From positions 17,125 to 81,124 of the forward strand of contig CADCIO010000009.1 in NCBI GenBank assembly GCA_902801475.1: a DNA stretch of 64,000 nt, in the 5' to 3' direction. Each line of letters begins with the position of its first letter. The first letter of the stretch is position 1. Source of the stretch: an uncultured Bacteroidales bacterium. Its GTDB lineage: Bacteria > Bacteroidota > Bacteroidia > Bacteroidales > Bacteroidaceae. The notes below the pieces were generated by a model. The model searched no databases. It was not told the origin of the DNA and saw nothing but the letters and a program-made list of their open reading frames with translations. Made by a program: the position numbers and the translations under genes. Shown piece after piece: positions 48,320 through 55,815 of the stretch.

Positions 48320-48943
48320 ATGGAAGAACTGAGCATTCTTGAGCTCGCATCGAAAGGCGGATGGATTATGATTGTCCTCGCAGTCCTTTCTGTCATTGCT
48401 GTGTACATTTTCGTTGAACGTTTCTTGGCTATCCGTAGCGCTGGCAAGGACGACAAACTCTTCATGGATCGTATTCGCGACTACATGAAAAACAACGATG
48501 TGAAGTCGGCCATCAACTATTGTCGCAACACCAACACCGCTGCAGCCCGTATGATTGAGCGTGGCATCAGCCGTATTGGTAAGCCTGCCGCAGAGATCCA
48601 GACGGCCATCGAGAACACGGGCAACCTTGAGATTGCCACGATGGAGAAACGCCTGCCTGTTTTGGCAACTATCGCTGGTGGTGCGCCCATGATTGGTTTC
48701 TTGGGCACCGTTATTGGTATGGTCGAGGCATTCTGGCAGATGAGCAACGCTGGTGGCAACATCGACATCAGCCTCCTCTCTGGTGGCATCTATCAGGCCA
48801 TGATTACCACCGTTGGCGGTCTGGCTGTGGGTATTGTTGCTCTCTTTGGTTACAATTACCTGGTGGCTAAGATTGATGGCGTGGTCAACGAGATTGAGGC
48901 GAAGTCCCTCACATTCATGGATATTGTCAGCCAAGAGGATTAG
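48320..48943 (+). CDS. exbB: MotA/TolQ/ExbB proton channel family protein
   Basis: ExbB/TolQ-type inner-membrane channel subunit, 207 residues, which couples proton flow to TonB or TolA. Three membrane segments are visible: about 15-38, 115-140 and 155-180; GAPMIGFLGTVIGMVEAFWQM is the family signature, and NTAAARMIERGISRIG lies in the cytoplasmic loop. It heads an exbB-exbD-tonB/tolA operon with 3 nt to exbD. It could serve TonB-dependent SusC transporters or a Tol-type envelope system; see the third gene. Confidence 0.93.
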   Translation: MEELSILELASKGGWIMIVLAVLSVIAVYIFVERFLAIRSAGKDDKLFMDRIRDYMKNNDVKSAINYCRNTNTAAARMIERGISRIGKPAAEIQTAIENTGNLEIATMEKRLPVLATIAGGAPMIGFLGTVIGMVEAFWQMSNAGGNIDISLLSGGIYQAMITTVGGLAVGIVALFGYNYLVAKIDGVVNEIEAKSLTFMDIVSQED

Positions 48944-48946
48944 CCT

Positions 48947-49363
48947 ATGTTTAAGCGACGTACAAAGGTCAGTCCGACGTTCAACATGGCGTCTATGACC
49001 GACATCATCTTCCTCCTGCTCATCTTCTTCATGATTACGAGCACGATGGTGTCGCCCAATGCCATCAAGGTCCTTCTGCCTCAGGGCAAGAAGCAGACGA
49101 CGGTCAAGGCGACAGCACGCGTGGTTATCGATAAAGACCTCAACCTCTATGCAGCCGCTGGCAACGACCAGGAGGAGCCTGTCACGCTGGAGGAACTGCC
49201 TGAGGTGCTGAATGCGCAGGTCAATGACTCTACAGAACTCTTCGTGTCCCTCTATGCCGATGAGGCTGTTCCCTATCGGAATATCGTTGAAATACTCAGT
49301 ATAGCCAACGAGAACCACTTCAAGATGGTTCTTGCCACACGACCACCATCGAACAATGAATGA
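48947..49363 (+). CDS. exbD: ExbD/TolR family biopolymer transport protein
   Basis: ExbD/TolR, 138 residues, with one N-terminal membrane segment (about 14-33) that carries the conserved Asp in SMTDIIFLLLIFF, the residue believed to take up the proton, and a periplasmic domain behind it (VVIDKDLNLYAA ... VSLYADEAVPYRNIVEIL). Its stop codon overlaps the next gene's start by 8 nt, pointing to coupled synthesis of a complex. Confidence 0.93.
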   Translation: MFKRRTKVSPTFNMASMTDIIFLLLIFFMITSTMVSPNAIKVLLPQGKKQTTVKATARVVIDKDLNLYAAAGNDQEEPVTLEELPEVLNAQVNDSTELFVSLYADEAVPYRNIVEILSIANENHFKMVLATRPPSNNE

Positions 49364-50378
49364 CAATTCTCCCAAGAAAGATAAGGTAAAGGCTGGTGTC
49401 ATCTCCCTGCTGGTACATGTAGCCCTCGTCCTGCTCCTTGCCATCCTAACGCTCTCTGTGGCGCACCCTGACAAGGACAAGGAAGATGGTGTACCTGTGC
49501 TCCTCGGCAATGTGGAAGACGCTGGTGGCGAAGACCTGGGTGGTCTGCCTGCCGATGCCTCTGACACGCCTGATGCTGTTGACCAGCCAGACGCTTCAGA
49601 GACCCCTGAAGAGGCAGACCCTGTGCCTGTGGCTCCTCCACCTGCTCCTGCCAAGCCAACGCCTGCTCCTAAACCACAACCTGCTGCCAAACCTCTCATC
49701 ACCCAAGACCAAGAGAAGTCCATTGCTGCAGAAGAGGCCAAGAAGAAAGCTGCTGAGGAAGCTAAGAAGAAGGCCGCGGAAGAGGCAAGACTCAAGGCTG
49801 AAGCGGAGGCGAAGCGCAAGGCGGCAGAAGAAGCTGCCAAGAAACGTGCTGCCGAAGAAGCTGCTCGCAAGAAAGCCGCAGAAGAGGCTGCCAAGAAACG
49901 TGCTGCTGAAGAAGCTCGCCGTAAGGCAGAGGAAGAGGCACGCAAGAAGGCTGAGGCTGATCGTAAGGCTGCTGCAGCTGCCAACAATCGTGTGGCAGGC
50001 GCATTCGGTAGTGGCAACAAGGGAAGTAGTGGCAACACGACAGGCAATGGTGCTCAAGGCTCGCCCAATGGTAACAGCAACACGGGTGCTACGACAGGTA
50101 CTGGTGGCTTAGGTACAGGCACGACAGCCAAGGTGGGTGATCGTACTGTCGTCTATCTTGCCAAGCCGAACTATGCCGACCCCAACAGCGAGGGTACTGT
50201 ACTTGTCTCCATTCAGGTCAGCGCATCAGGCTCTGTCATCAGCGCCAGCGTGACCAGCAGCACTACCTCGTCTGCTGCCCTCAAGAACGCCGCCTTGGCT
50301 GCTGCCAAGCAGTCGCGTTTCTCTCAAGGCGACAAGACGGAGAGTGGCACCATCACGTATCGATTCAAACTTAGATAA
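49356..50378 (+). CDS. TonB/TolA-like energy transducer
   Basis: A 340-residue bridge protein: one membrane segment (about 14-33), a Pro/Ala/Asp-rich stretch to about 115, a long charged helix of A-E-E-A-K/R-x-K-A repeats (about 120-220, TolA-like), a Gly/Ser/Asn linker, and a C-terminal TonB-type domain (GTVLVSIQVSASGSVISASV). The helix is TolA-like but the end resembles TonB, so the name is left open. A TTG at 49332 in the same frame lies deep inside exbD; the ATG at 49356, overlapping the exbD stop by 8 nt, is preferred. Confidence 0.85.
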   Translation: MNDNSPKKDKVKAGVISLLVHVALVLLLAILTLSVAHPDKDKEDGVPVLLGNVEDAGGEDLGGLPADASDTPDAVDQPDASETPEEADPVPVAPPPAPAKPTPAPKPQPAAKPLITQDQEKSIAAEEAKKKAAEEAKKKAAEEARLKAEAEAKRKAAEEAAKKRAAEEAARKKAAEEAAKKRAAEEARRKAEEEARKKAEADRKAAAAANNRVAGAFGSGNKGSSGNTTGNGAQGSPNGNSNTGATTGTGGLGTGTTAKVGDRTVVYLAKPNYADPNSEGTVLVSIQVSASGSVISASVTSSTTSSAALKNAALAAAKQSRFSQGDKTESGTITYRFKLR

Positions 50379-50380
50379 AT

Positions 50381-50932
50381 ATGATTTACGCATTCTTAGC
50401 AACAGGCTTCGAAGAGGTTGAAGCCCTTGGTCCCATCGACGTATGCCGTCGTGCAGGTTTGACCGTCAAGACCGTATCCATTACTGACGAACTCACCGTT
50501 GTGGGTGCGCATGGCGTTGGCATTGTGGCTGATTCCATGTTTGATGACAACGACTACTTCGATGCCGATATGCTCTTCCTGCCGGGAGGTATGCCAGGCG
50601 CAACCAACCTTGATGCTCACGCAGGCCTTCGCAAGGTCATTCTTGCTCATCACGAAGCAGGTAAAGCTCTTGCAGCCATCTGCGCTGCTCCGTTGGTGTA
50701 TGGTAACCTCGGACTGACTCAGGGCAAGAAGATGACTTGCTATCCTGGCTTTGAGCAGTACCTCACAGGTGCCGACTATACGGCTTCTCTCGTTGAGCGT
50801 GACGGTCTGATGTTCACAGGCAAGGGTCCTGCTGCCGCCTTAGCGCTGGGCTATGCCATTGTGGAACACTTCTGTGGCAAGGCAACAGCCGACCAGCTCC
50901 GACAGGGCATGATGTATCAATATATAAAGTGA
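50381..50932 (+). CDS. DJ-1/PfpI family protein
   Basis: A 183-residue cytoplasmic DJ-1/ThiJ/PfpI protein. The nucleophile elbow is AAICAAPLVYG with C101, and the supporting acid is in FEEVEALGPIDV near residue 12-14. Bacterial relatives (YajL, YhbO) act on oxidised or glycated substrates; the exact role of this one is not clear. It starts 2 nt after the tonB/tolA stop, so it may be part of that transcript. Its TGA is followed at once by a heptamer repeat. Confidence 0.9.
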   Translation: MIYAFLATGFEEVEALGPIDVCRRAGLTVKTVSITDELTVVGAHGVGIVADSMFDDNDYFDADMLFLPGGMPGATNLDAHAGLRKVILAHHEAGKALAAICAAPLVYGNLGLTQGKKMTCYPGFEQYLTGADYTASLVERDGLMFTGKGPAAALALGYAIVEHFCGKATADQLRQGMMYQYIK

Positions 50933-51028
50933 AAAACTAAAAACTAAAAACTAAAAGTTTAAGTTACTTGCCTCCTGGTTAATAGGATTCATTTACTTTT
51001 AGTTTTTAGTTTTTAACTTTTAGTTTAT
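50932..51028. repeat. Inverted heptanucleotide repeats between the DJ-1 gene and ispD
   Basis: Left arm 50932-50959: AAAAACT three times, then AAAAGTT. Right arm 51001-51028: AGTTTTT twice, AACTTTT, AGTTTAT. The arms can pair around a 41-nt spacer. Together they fill nearly the whole gap between the two genes. Confidence 0.85.
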
Positions 51029-51029
51029 C

Positions 51030-51701
51030 TTGAAAGCAATAATCATAGTAGCAGGTGGCAAGGGACTTCGTATGGGTGGTGACATTCCCAAGCAGTTCCT
51101 GCCCATTGGCGGCAAACCCATCCTGATGCGCACCATCGACCGTTTCCTTCAGTATGACCGGGAAATGCAGGTGGTGCTGGTGCTGCCTGAAAGTCAGCAG
51201 GACTATTGGCAGTCCTTGTGCCAGCAGTACCACTTTGCTGAGCCTTACACCCTTGCCAATGGTGGCGAGACTCGTTTCCATTCCGTCAAGAACGGCCTTG
51301 CCAAGGTCTCTCCTGCTGCTACCTTGATTGGCGTACATGACGGTGTGCGCCCTTTCGTCTCTCTCGACACCATTCGTGCCACCTACGAAGCCGCGTCCCT
51401 TTCTGAAGCAGTCGTTCCTGTCATTGATGTGGTGGAGACCGTTCGTCACCTTGTTGGCGGTCAAGAATCTGAGACCGTTCCCCGTTCCGACTATAAACTG
51501 GTTCAGACCCCCCAAGTCTTCTCAGCCACCCTTCTTCGCCAGGCCTACGCCCAGCCCTACACCGACTTCTTCACCGACGATGCCTCTGTCGTCGAACGTT
51601 TCGGACATCCCGTCACCCTCGTCACGGGCAATCGTGAAAACATCAAAATCACCACTCCCTTCGACCTGACCATTGCCGCAGCGCTGTGCAATGATCGCTG
51701 A
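51030..51701 (+). CDS. ispD: 2-C-methyl-D-erythritol 4-phosphate cytidylyltransferase, TTG start
   Basis: IspD, 223 residues, joins CTP and MEP to give CDP-ME in the non-mevalonate isoprenoid pathway. The N-terminal nucleotide site [14 protein letters not shown] and [12 protein letters not shown], the central [11 protein letters not shown] and the C-terminal [11 protein letters not shown] and TDDASVVE are intact. Since the nucleotide site begins at residue 3, the TTG at 51030 must be the start: a stop (TAG, 51021) lies three codons upstream in frame and the next ATG falls inside the site. The start directly abuts the heptamer repeat. Confidence 0.95.
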   Translation: MKAIIIVAGGKGLRMGGDIPKQFLPIGGKPILMRTIDRFLQYDREMQVVLVLPESQQDYWQSLCQQYHFAEPYTLANGGETRFHSVKNGLAKVSPAATLIGVHDGVRPFVSLDTIRATYEAASLSEAVVPVIDVVETVRHLVGGQESETVPRSDYKLVQTPQVFSATLLRQAYAQPYTDFFTDDASVVERFGHPVTLVTGNRENIKITTPFDLTIAAALCNDR

Positions 51702-51728
51702 TTTCTCTATGAACATTTCCTAAGGAGG

Positions 51729-51887
51729 ATGCCAAACGCCAAACGCCAAATAAGCGTGAAAGGTTGGTTATTATATTATATAGTTCCTATCCATTTACTT
51801 CTATCCCTATTAATTATTATATATATAATAGGGAATGTGTTTTTCCCTTATTTCTTATTTGGCATTTGGCTAATTTGGCGGAAATGA
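51729..51887 (+). other. Possible small hydrophobic ORF inside the heptamer-bounded element
   Basis: ATG 51729 to TGA 51887 gives 52 residues, MPNAKRQISVKGWLLYYIV then a hydrophobic run to an IWLIWRK end: one likely membrane segment. An AAGGAGG abuts the ATG, too close for normal use. Both ends are coded by the inverted heptamers, so the frame may be a by-product of repeat sequence and low GC. Not a supported gene. Confidence 0.2.
51731..51879. repeat. Inverted heptanucleotide repeats bounding an AT-rich element
   Basis: Left arm: GCCAAAC, GCCAAAC, GCCAAAT. Right arm: ATTTGGC, ATTTGGC, then ATTTGGC after two extra bases. The enclosed 105 nt are AT-rich with an internal 8-bp hairpin. Confidence 0.75.
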
Positions 51888-52057
51888 GTCTTCTCCAATA
51901 ACCCTGCCTTATTGCCCAATAACCCGCCTCTGCTGAGCAATAACCGTGCCTTTTGAAAAGAAACTTAGAAGAAATTCGAGATCCCGGGGGAAGCACGTAA
52001 CGTTGAGCGATCGCTCTAAGGTGGGATGCGCCTTAATAAAAATAAAAGGCATTTTAT

Positions 52058-52088
52058 TTTGTATTGTGTCCGTTTTGTACTACCTTTG
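52058..52088 (+). promoter_or_regulatory. Promoter of the unknown 230-residue protein gene
   Basis: TTTG (52058-52061), 19 nt, TACCTTTG (52081-52088). The ATG at 52097 lies only 8 nt after the box, leaving an expected leader of about 5 nt. Confidence 0.8.
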
Positions 52089-52096
52089 CATTATAA

Positions 52097-52789
52097 ATGA
52101 CTCACAAGGAACGATTAGAACAACTGATTGGCACGCGCGACTGGGAGGGTCTGATGCAGATGCTGGGAAACCTGAGCAATATGGAGCTGAGGCGGATGGA
52201 GCGTGTGATGAGGGAAGAGGTGTTGACGGGCTTGGAGAATGACTTGTTCTGGGAAACGCTGTTACACCTTATTATATTTAAACGGGCAGCATTCATCAGC
52301 GGAGTGACAGCTTTGACGCATCTGGCGAAGGATGGGACGCTGGATTTTGAGGTAGAGAGTGTGGGTCGCTTGTGTGAGCACTTGAAGGCAACGAATCAGG
52401 AGTCGCTGGTGAAGATGTGCAATATGATGGTGCCCGAACTGAGGACGGAGGCACAAGTGATGGGGATGTTTGGGGCGTTTCATGTGGAGAACGAGGTGAC
52501 GAGGTTGGCTGTGCTGCTGAAGGCGGAACACGACTTGTCGTACTACCTCATCTTCAAGACACTCAAACTGATAGAGGATAAATTGGTGGCAAGGAAATGT
52601 TGCGTGGCACTGATGAAAAGGCAGGACGACAGGGCTTTCAATGCCGTGTGTCTCATCAAGGCGTACTTCGGATTGGATGACCTGCCAGCACGCTTCTCGT
52701 TGACGATTGAGCAGTATGAGTTGAGCCACATTGACCGAGATTATAACACTTTCATTCACGTTCTCAACGGTAAACGACCGAGGATTTAG
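52097..52789 (+). CDS. Unrecognised helical protein
   Basis: A 230-residue protein that I do not recognise. It is predicted mainly helical, with no signal peptide, membrane segment or metal motif; GLMQMLGNLSNMELRRMERV and LIFKTLKLIEDKLVARKC suggest paired helices like those of HEAT/TPR-type scaffolds. It has its own strong promoter and almost no leader, and a 33-nt heptamer-repeat spacer links it to xseA-xseB. Co-transcription with the exonuclease VII genes could hint at a DNA-related role, but that is context only. The next in-frame ATG is at residue 20. Confidence 0.8.
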   Translation: MTHKERLEQLIGTRDWEGLMQMLGNLSNMELRRMERVMREEVLTGLENDLFWETLLHLIIFKRAAFISGVTALTHLAKDGTLDFEVESVGRLCEHLKATNQESLVKMCNMMVPELRTEAQVMGMFGAFHVENEVTRLAVLLKAEHDLSYYLIFKTLKLIEDKLVARKCCVALMKRQDDRAFNAVCLIKAYFGLDDLPARFSLTIEQYELSHIDRDYNTFIHVLNGKRPRI

Positions 52790-52822
52790 AGGTAAGAGGT
52801 GAGTGGTAAGAGGTAAGTGGAT
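52788..52822. repeat. Heptanucleotide tandem repeat, 5 units
   Basis: AGAGGTA, AGAGGTG, AGTGGTA, AGAGGTA, AGTGGAT. The first unit begins within the stop codon of the unknown gene and the last ends at the xseA ATG (52823). Confidence 0.8.
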
Positions 52823-54127
52823 ATGGTGCAAGGAATGACGTTATATGAATTGAATGGGCTGGTGAGGCAGACGCTGGAGCTGACACTGGACGAGGAGTAC
52901 TGGGTGCAGGCCGAGATTGCCGAACTGCGCGTGAACCGCCATTGCTACATGGAACTGGTGCAGAAGGAGACACGTGGAGGTGGCATTGTGGCGAAGGCAC
53001 GAGCGCAGGTGTGGGCGAACAGGTGGGCATTCATCAAACCGATGTTCGAACAAGTGACAGGACAGACGTTGGCGGCAGGAATGCAGGTGATGTTGAAGGT
53101 GGAGGTGACATTTCATGAACTCTATGGCTACTCGCTGAATGTGACAGATATAGATCCTACGTACACGTTGGGTGACTTGGCGCGACATCGACAAGAGATT
53201 CTGCGCCAGTTGGCAGAAGAGGGTATCGACACGATGAACAAGGAATTGCCCCTGCCACGATTGTTGCAGCGCATCGCCGTCATCTCGTCGGCATCGGCAG
53301 CAGGTTATGGCGACTTCTGCAACCAACTGAATAACAACCAACGAGGATTGGCGTTCAAGACGGAGCTGTTTCAGGCAGTGATGCAGGGCAATGAGGTGGA
53401 GAATAGCGTGGTGGATGCGCTGAACCGCATAGCAGCAAGACTGGACGAGTGGGATGTGGTGGTCATCATCCGAGGAGGTGGGGCCACGTCAGACTTGCAG
53501 GGTTTTGACTCGTTGCTGCTGGCTGAGAATGTGGCACAATTCCCCTTGCCCATCATTACGGGTATCGGACACGAACGGGACGATACGGTCATCGATCTGA
53601 TTGCCCATACCCGTGTGAAAACCCCTACAGCTGCCGCTGAGTTCCTCATCCATCACCAGGAGCAGGAATTGGACACGTTGGAGGACTTGTCTGCCCGTCT
53701 GACTGACCACATCAGTCAGCTGCTTTATGACGAAACCACCCGTTTGAAAATGTTGGCAGGCAAGATTCCCATGCTCTTCTCGACGGTCAAGGCAAGGGAG
53801 GAGGTGCGTCTGCATAGACTCTCTGCATCGATGGCGAACAGCAGCGTCCAGCACCTTGAACAGGCGAAGGGTAGGGTGGAGCTGATGAACCAGCAACTGT
53901 CGCTTTACACATCGGCATTGTTGCAGGGTGAGATGAAGCGCATTGAGTTGATGGAGAGCAAGTTACAGAGTGCCCATCCGAACAGGATTCTGCAATTGGG
54001 ATTCAGTATCACCCGTGTGGGCGGCAAGGCATTGAAGGATGTGGATGAAGTGAAGGACGGGGATGAAATAGAGACCACATTAGCATCAGGAACATTCAAA
54101 TCTACGATAATATGGAAGCAAAAATGA
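52823..54127 (+). CDS. xseA: Exodeoxyribonuclease VII large subunit
   Basis: XseA, 434 residues, the catalytic subunit of the single-strand DNA exonuclease VII. The N-terminal OB fold (YELNGLVRQTLELTLDEEYW) and the catalytic core with IAVISSASAAGYGDF, VVIIRGGGATSDLQGFD, ITGIGHERDDTVID and the long helical arm are present. A GTG at 52817 lies within the heptamer tract, so ATG 52823 is used; ATG 52835 would also keep the OB fold. The stop overlaps xseB by 16 nt. Confidence 0.93.
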   Translation: MVQGMTLYELNGLVRQTLELTLDEEYWVQAEIAELRVNRHCYMELVQKETRGGGIVAKARAQVWANRWAFIKPMFEQVTGQTLAAGMQVMLKVEVTFHELYGYSLNVTDIDPTYTLGDLARHRQEILRQLAEEGIDTMNKELPLPRLLQRIAVISSASAAGYGDFCNQLNNNQRGLAFKTELFQAVMQGNEVENSVVDALNRIAARLDEWDVVVIIRGGGATSDLQGFDSLLLAENVAQFPLPIITGIGHERDDTVIDLIAHTRVKTPTAAAEFLIHHQEQELDTLEDLSARLTDHISQLLYDETTRLKMLAGKIPMLFSTVKAREEVRLHRLSASMANSSVQHLEQAKGRVELMNQQLSLYTSALLQGEMKRIELMESKLQSAHPNRILQLGFSITRVGGKALKDVDEVKDGDEIETTLASGTFKSTIIWKQK

Positions 54128-54300
54128 CGTATGAACAGGCGGTGAAACGCCTTGAAGAGATTGTGAAGCGGATTGAGGGAGGGGAGATGGACATCGACTC
54201 CCTGACTGCCAATCTGAAGGAAGCCAAAGGTTTGGTGGAATTCTGTAAAGAGAAGCTGACAAATGTGGAGGCGGAAGTGAAGAAATGCCTCGATATGTGA
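54112..54300 (+). CDS. xseB: Exodeoxyribonuclease VII small subunit
   Basis: XseB, 62 residues, a short helical hairpin that binds the XseA arm. MTYEQAVKRLEEIVKRIEGG and the KEAKGLVEFCKEKL segment are the family signature. The ATG at 54112 overlaps the end of xseA; a second Met four codons on (54124) is an alternative and would overlap the xseA stop by four bases. Confidence 0.95.
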   Translation: MEAKMTYEQAVKRLEEIVKRIEGGEMDIDSLTANLKEAKGLVEFCKEKLTNVEAEVKKCLDM

Positions 54301-54327
54301 AAAAAGCGTAATTTATTGAGCATCTTC

Positions 54328-54358
54328 TTGTGAGACCCAAATTAAATTCGTACCTTTG
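54328..54358 (+). promoter_or_regulatory. Promoter of ndk
   Basis: TTG (54328-54330), 20 nt, TACCTTTG (54351-54358), 42 nt before the ndk ATG. Confidence 0.8.
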
Positions 54359-54400
54359 CATCGAATTTTTGGATAAAAGAAAAGAGACAATCGGAAAACA

Positions 54401-54862
54401 ATGGAGAAAACTCTTGTGATCTTGAAGCCGGGTGCAGTACAGCGCGCACTTGTTGGCGAAGTGACTGCCCGCTTTGAGCGTAAAGGCTTGCGTTTGGCAG
54501 GCATGAAGATGATGCAACTGACAGATGAACTGCTCAATGAGCACTATGCCCACCTTGCCGGCAAACCTTTCTTCCAACGCATCAAGAACTCCATGATGGC
54601 TTCTCCAGTCGTTTGTTGCTGCTATGAGGGTGTTGACGCTGTGGAAACAGTGCGTTCGATGACTGGTAGCACAAACTCAAGAAAGGCTGCCCCAGGCACC
54701 ATCCGTGGTGACTTCGGTATGAGTTTCCAAGAGAACATCATCCACACTTCCGACTCTCCTGAGAATGCGGTGATTGAACTCAACCGCTTCTTCAAGCCAG
54801 AGGAAATCTTTGATTACACTCCTGGCGTCTTCCAGTACTTGTATGCAAATGACGAGTACTAA
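54401..54862 (+). CDS. ndk: Nucleoside diphosphate kinase
   Basis: NDP kinase, 153 residues, exchanges phosphate between nucleoside tri- and diphosphates through a phosphohistidine. KTLVILKPGAVQRALVGEV, the Kpn-loop region and the active-site histidine in ENIIHTSDSPENAV are present; the usual H-G-S-D is H-T-S-D here, a tolerated variant. The C-terminal end is longer than in many short bacterial forms. It has its own promoter and probably shares its transcript with the following M23 gene. Confidence 0.96.
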   Translation: MEKTLVILKPGAVQRALVGEVTARFERKGLRLAGMKMMQLTDELLNEHYAHLAGKPFFQRIKNSMMASPVVCCCYEGVDAVETVRSMTGSTNSRKAAPGTIRGDFGMSFQENIIHTSDSPENAVIELNRFFKPEEIFDYTPGVFQYLYANDEY

Positions 54863-54905
54863 AACAACCATTTTATTAACTTCAAACTCCTAAAAACAAA
54901 ACATC

Positions 54906-55664
54906 GTGGATTTTTCATCAATTAAAAAGACAGTCGGTATCTTCGTACTTTCAATGGTAGCTGTGAGTGGCTTCGCTCAGGATATCATCGCAAGACAGGC
55001 TCCATCCGACAAGAGACTCAAAGACATTCGCAACGTAAAACTCAACAATACAGCGGCTATCTCTGCCGACCTCAACAACCCCGCAGCAAATATTTATACG
55101 GACTGGACAGACAACTTGAGAAGTTGCACTGGTGCTGTTCCTGCAAACTATAAGATTGACTTGAGAGGCTTCTGCATGCCTACTCCAAGCCGCAAAATCA
55201 ACTCTAATTTCGGTCCTCGTTGGGGACGCCAGCATGAAGGTCTGGACGTGAAGGTGTACATTGGCGACACCATCCGTGCTGCTTTCGATGGCAAGGTGCG
55301 TATCTGCAAATACAACGGCGGCGGCTATGGCTACTACATCGTGATTCGTCACCCCAATGGTCTTGAGACCCTCTATGGCCACTTGAGCAAGCAGATTGTG
55401 AAGAAGGACCAGGTGGTTCGCGCTGGTGAACCTATCGGATTGGGTGGCAACACTGGTAAGTCTTCAGGTTCTCACCTCCATTTCGAGACCCGTGTACTTG
55501 GTCAGCCTATCGACCCAGCTTTGCTGTTCGACTTTGAGCATCAAGACGTGGTGAGCGACTACTTCGTTCTTCAGAACGGCATCTCTAAGGGCAATAGCGC
55601 ACAGAGTGCCAGCACCATCAGCACAGGTAGTGCACAGGGTTCTAACAGAACTGCTCGCAGATAG
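54906..55664 (+). CDS. M23 family metallopeptidase (LytM-type), secreted; GTG start
   Basis: A 252-residue LytM-type peptidase. Residues 1-24 are a signal peptide (SSIKKTVGIFVLSMVAVSGFAQ). Zinc ligands are all visible: His and Asp in GRQHEGLDVKV and the HLHFE motif (GSHLHFETRV), so it should be an active peptidoglycan cross-bridge peptidase in the periplasm. The GTG at 54906 is chosen because the first ATG comes at residue 17 and would delete half of the signal peptide. The end is a Ser/Gly/Gln-rich tail. A strong terminator follows. Confidence 0.9.
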   Translation: MDFSSIKKTVGIFVLSMVAVSGFAQDIIARQAPSDKRLKDIRNVKLNNTAAISADLNNPAANIYTDWTDNLRSCTGAVPANYKIDLRGFCMPTPSRKINSNFGPRWGRQHEGLDVKVYIGDTIRAAFDGKVRICKYNGGGYGYYIVIRHPNGLETLYGHLSKQIVKKDQVVRAGEPIGLGGNTGKSSGSHLHFETRVLGQPIDPALLFDFEHQDVVSDYFVLQNGISKGNSAQSASTISTGSAQGSNRTARR

Positions 55665-55697
55665 TTCGTAAGCAAGATTATCCGTCAACTATCATAT

Positions 55698-55733
55698 ACG
55701 CCAAGCAATACTACGTTGCTTGGCGTCTTTTTT
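55698..55733 (+). terminator. Terminator after the M23 peptidase gene
   Basis: ACGCCAAGCAA (55698-55708) pairs perfectly with TTGCTTGGCGT (55716-55726) around 7 nt, followed by C and six T. Confidence 0.92.
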
Positions 55734-55762
55734 ATGCCAAAATGGTAATAATTCCTCATTCT

Positions 55763-55783
55763 CATTTCCCATTTCCCATTTTA
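55763..55783. repeat. Heptanucleotide repeat, 3 units, in a promoter spacer
   Basis: CATTTCC, CATTTCC, CATTTTA lie just upstream of the TACCTTTG at 55788, in the place of the -33 element. Confidence 0.5.
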
Positions 55784-55787
55784 TTCG

Positions 55788-55795
55788 TACCTTTG
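55788..55795 (+). promoter_or_regulatory. -7 element of the DUF1599 gene promoter
   Basis: TACCTTTG, 20 nt before the ATG at 55816. No TTTG stands at the expected -33 distance; the heptamer repeat occupies it. Confidence 0.65.
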
Positions 55796-55815
55796 CACAT
55801 CTTTTTAAAAAGAAT

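Larger units (their letters stand above)
51702..52057. other. Gene-poor gap after ispD: repeats and palindromes
   Basis: About 355 nt with no supported gene. It holds inverted heptamer repeats (51731-51751 and 51857-51879), an AT-rich CCCTATTA/TAATAGGG hairpin (51805-51833), three copies of an AATAACC-GCC motif spaced exactly 21 nt apart (51897, 51918, 51939), and a perfect 12-bp palindrome GAGCGATCGCTC (52005-52016). A hydrophobic 52-codon frame (51729-51887) is listed separately. Confidence 0.6.

Noticed and set aside
48302..50047. 581-codon minus-strand open frame
   Set aside because: Antisense to exbB, exbD and the TolA-like helix; its low-complexity Ala/Ser run is the complement of the charged repeats.
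51946..52242. 98-codon frame overlapping the start of the unknown gene
   Set aside because: It overlaps the promoter and the first 146 nt of the better supported frame and has no recognisable feature.
55720..55815. Upstream extension of the DUF1599 frame
   Set aside because: It runs through a terminator T run and the -7 box; the family begins at the ATG at 55816.
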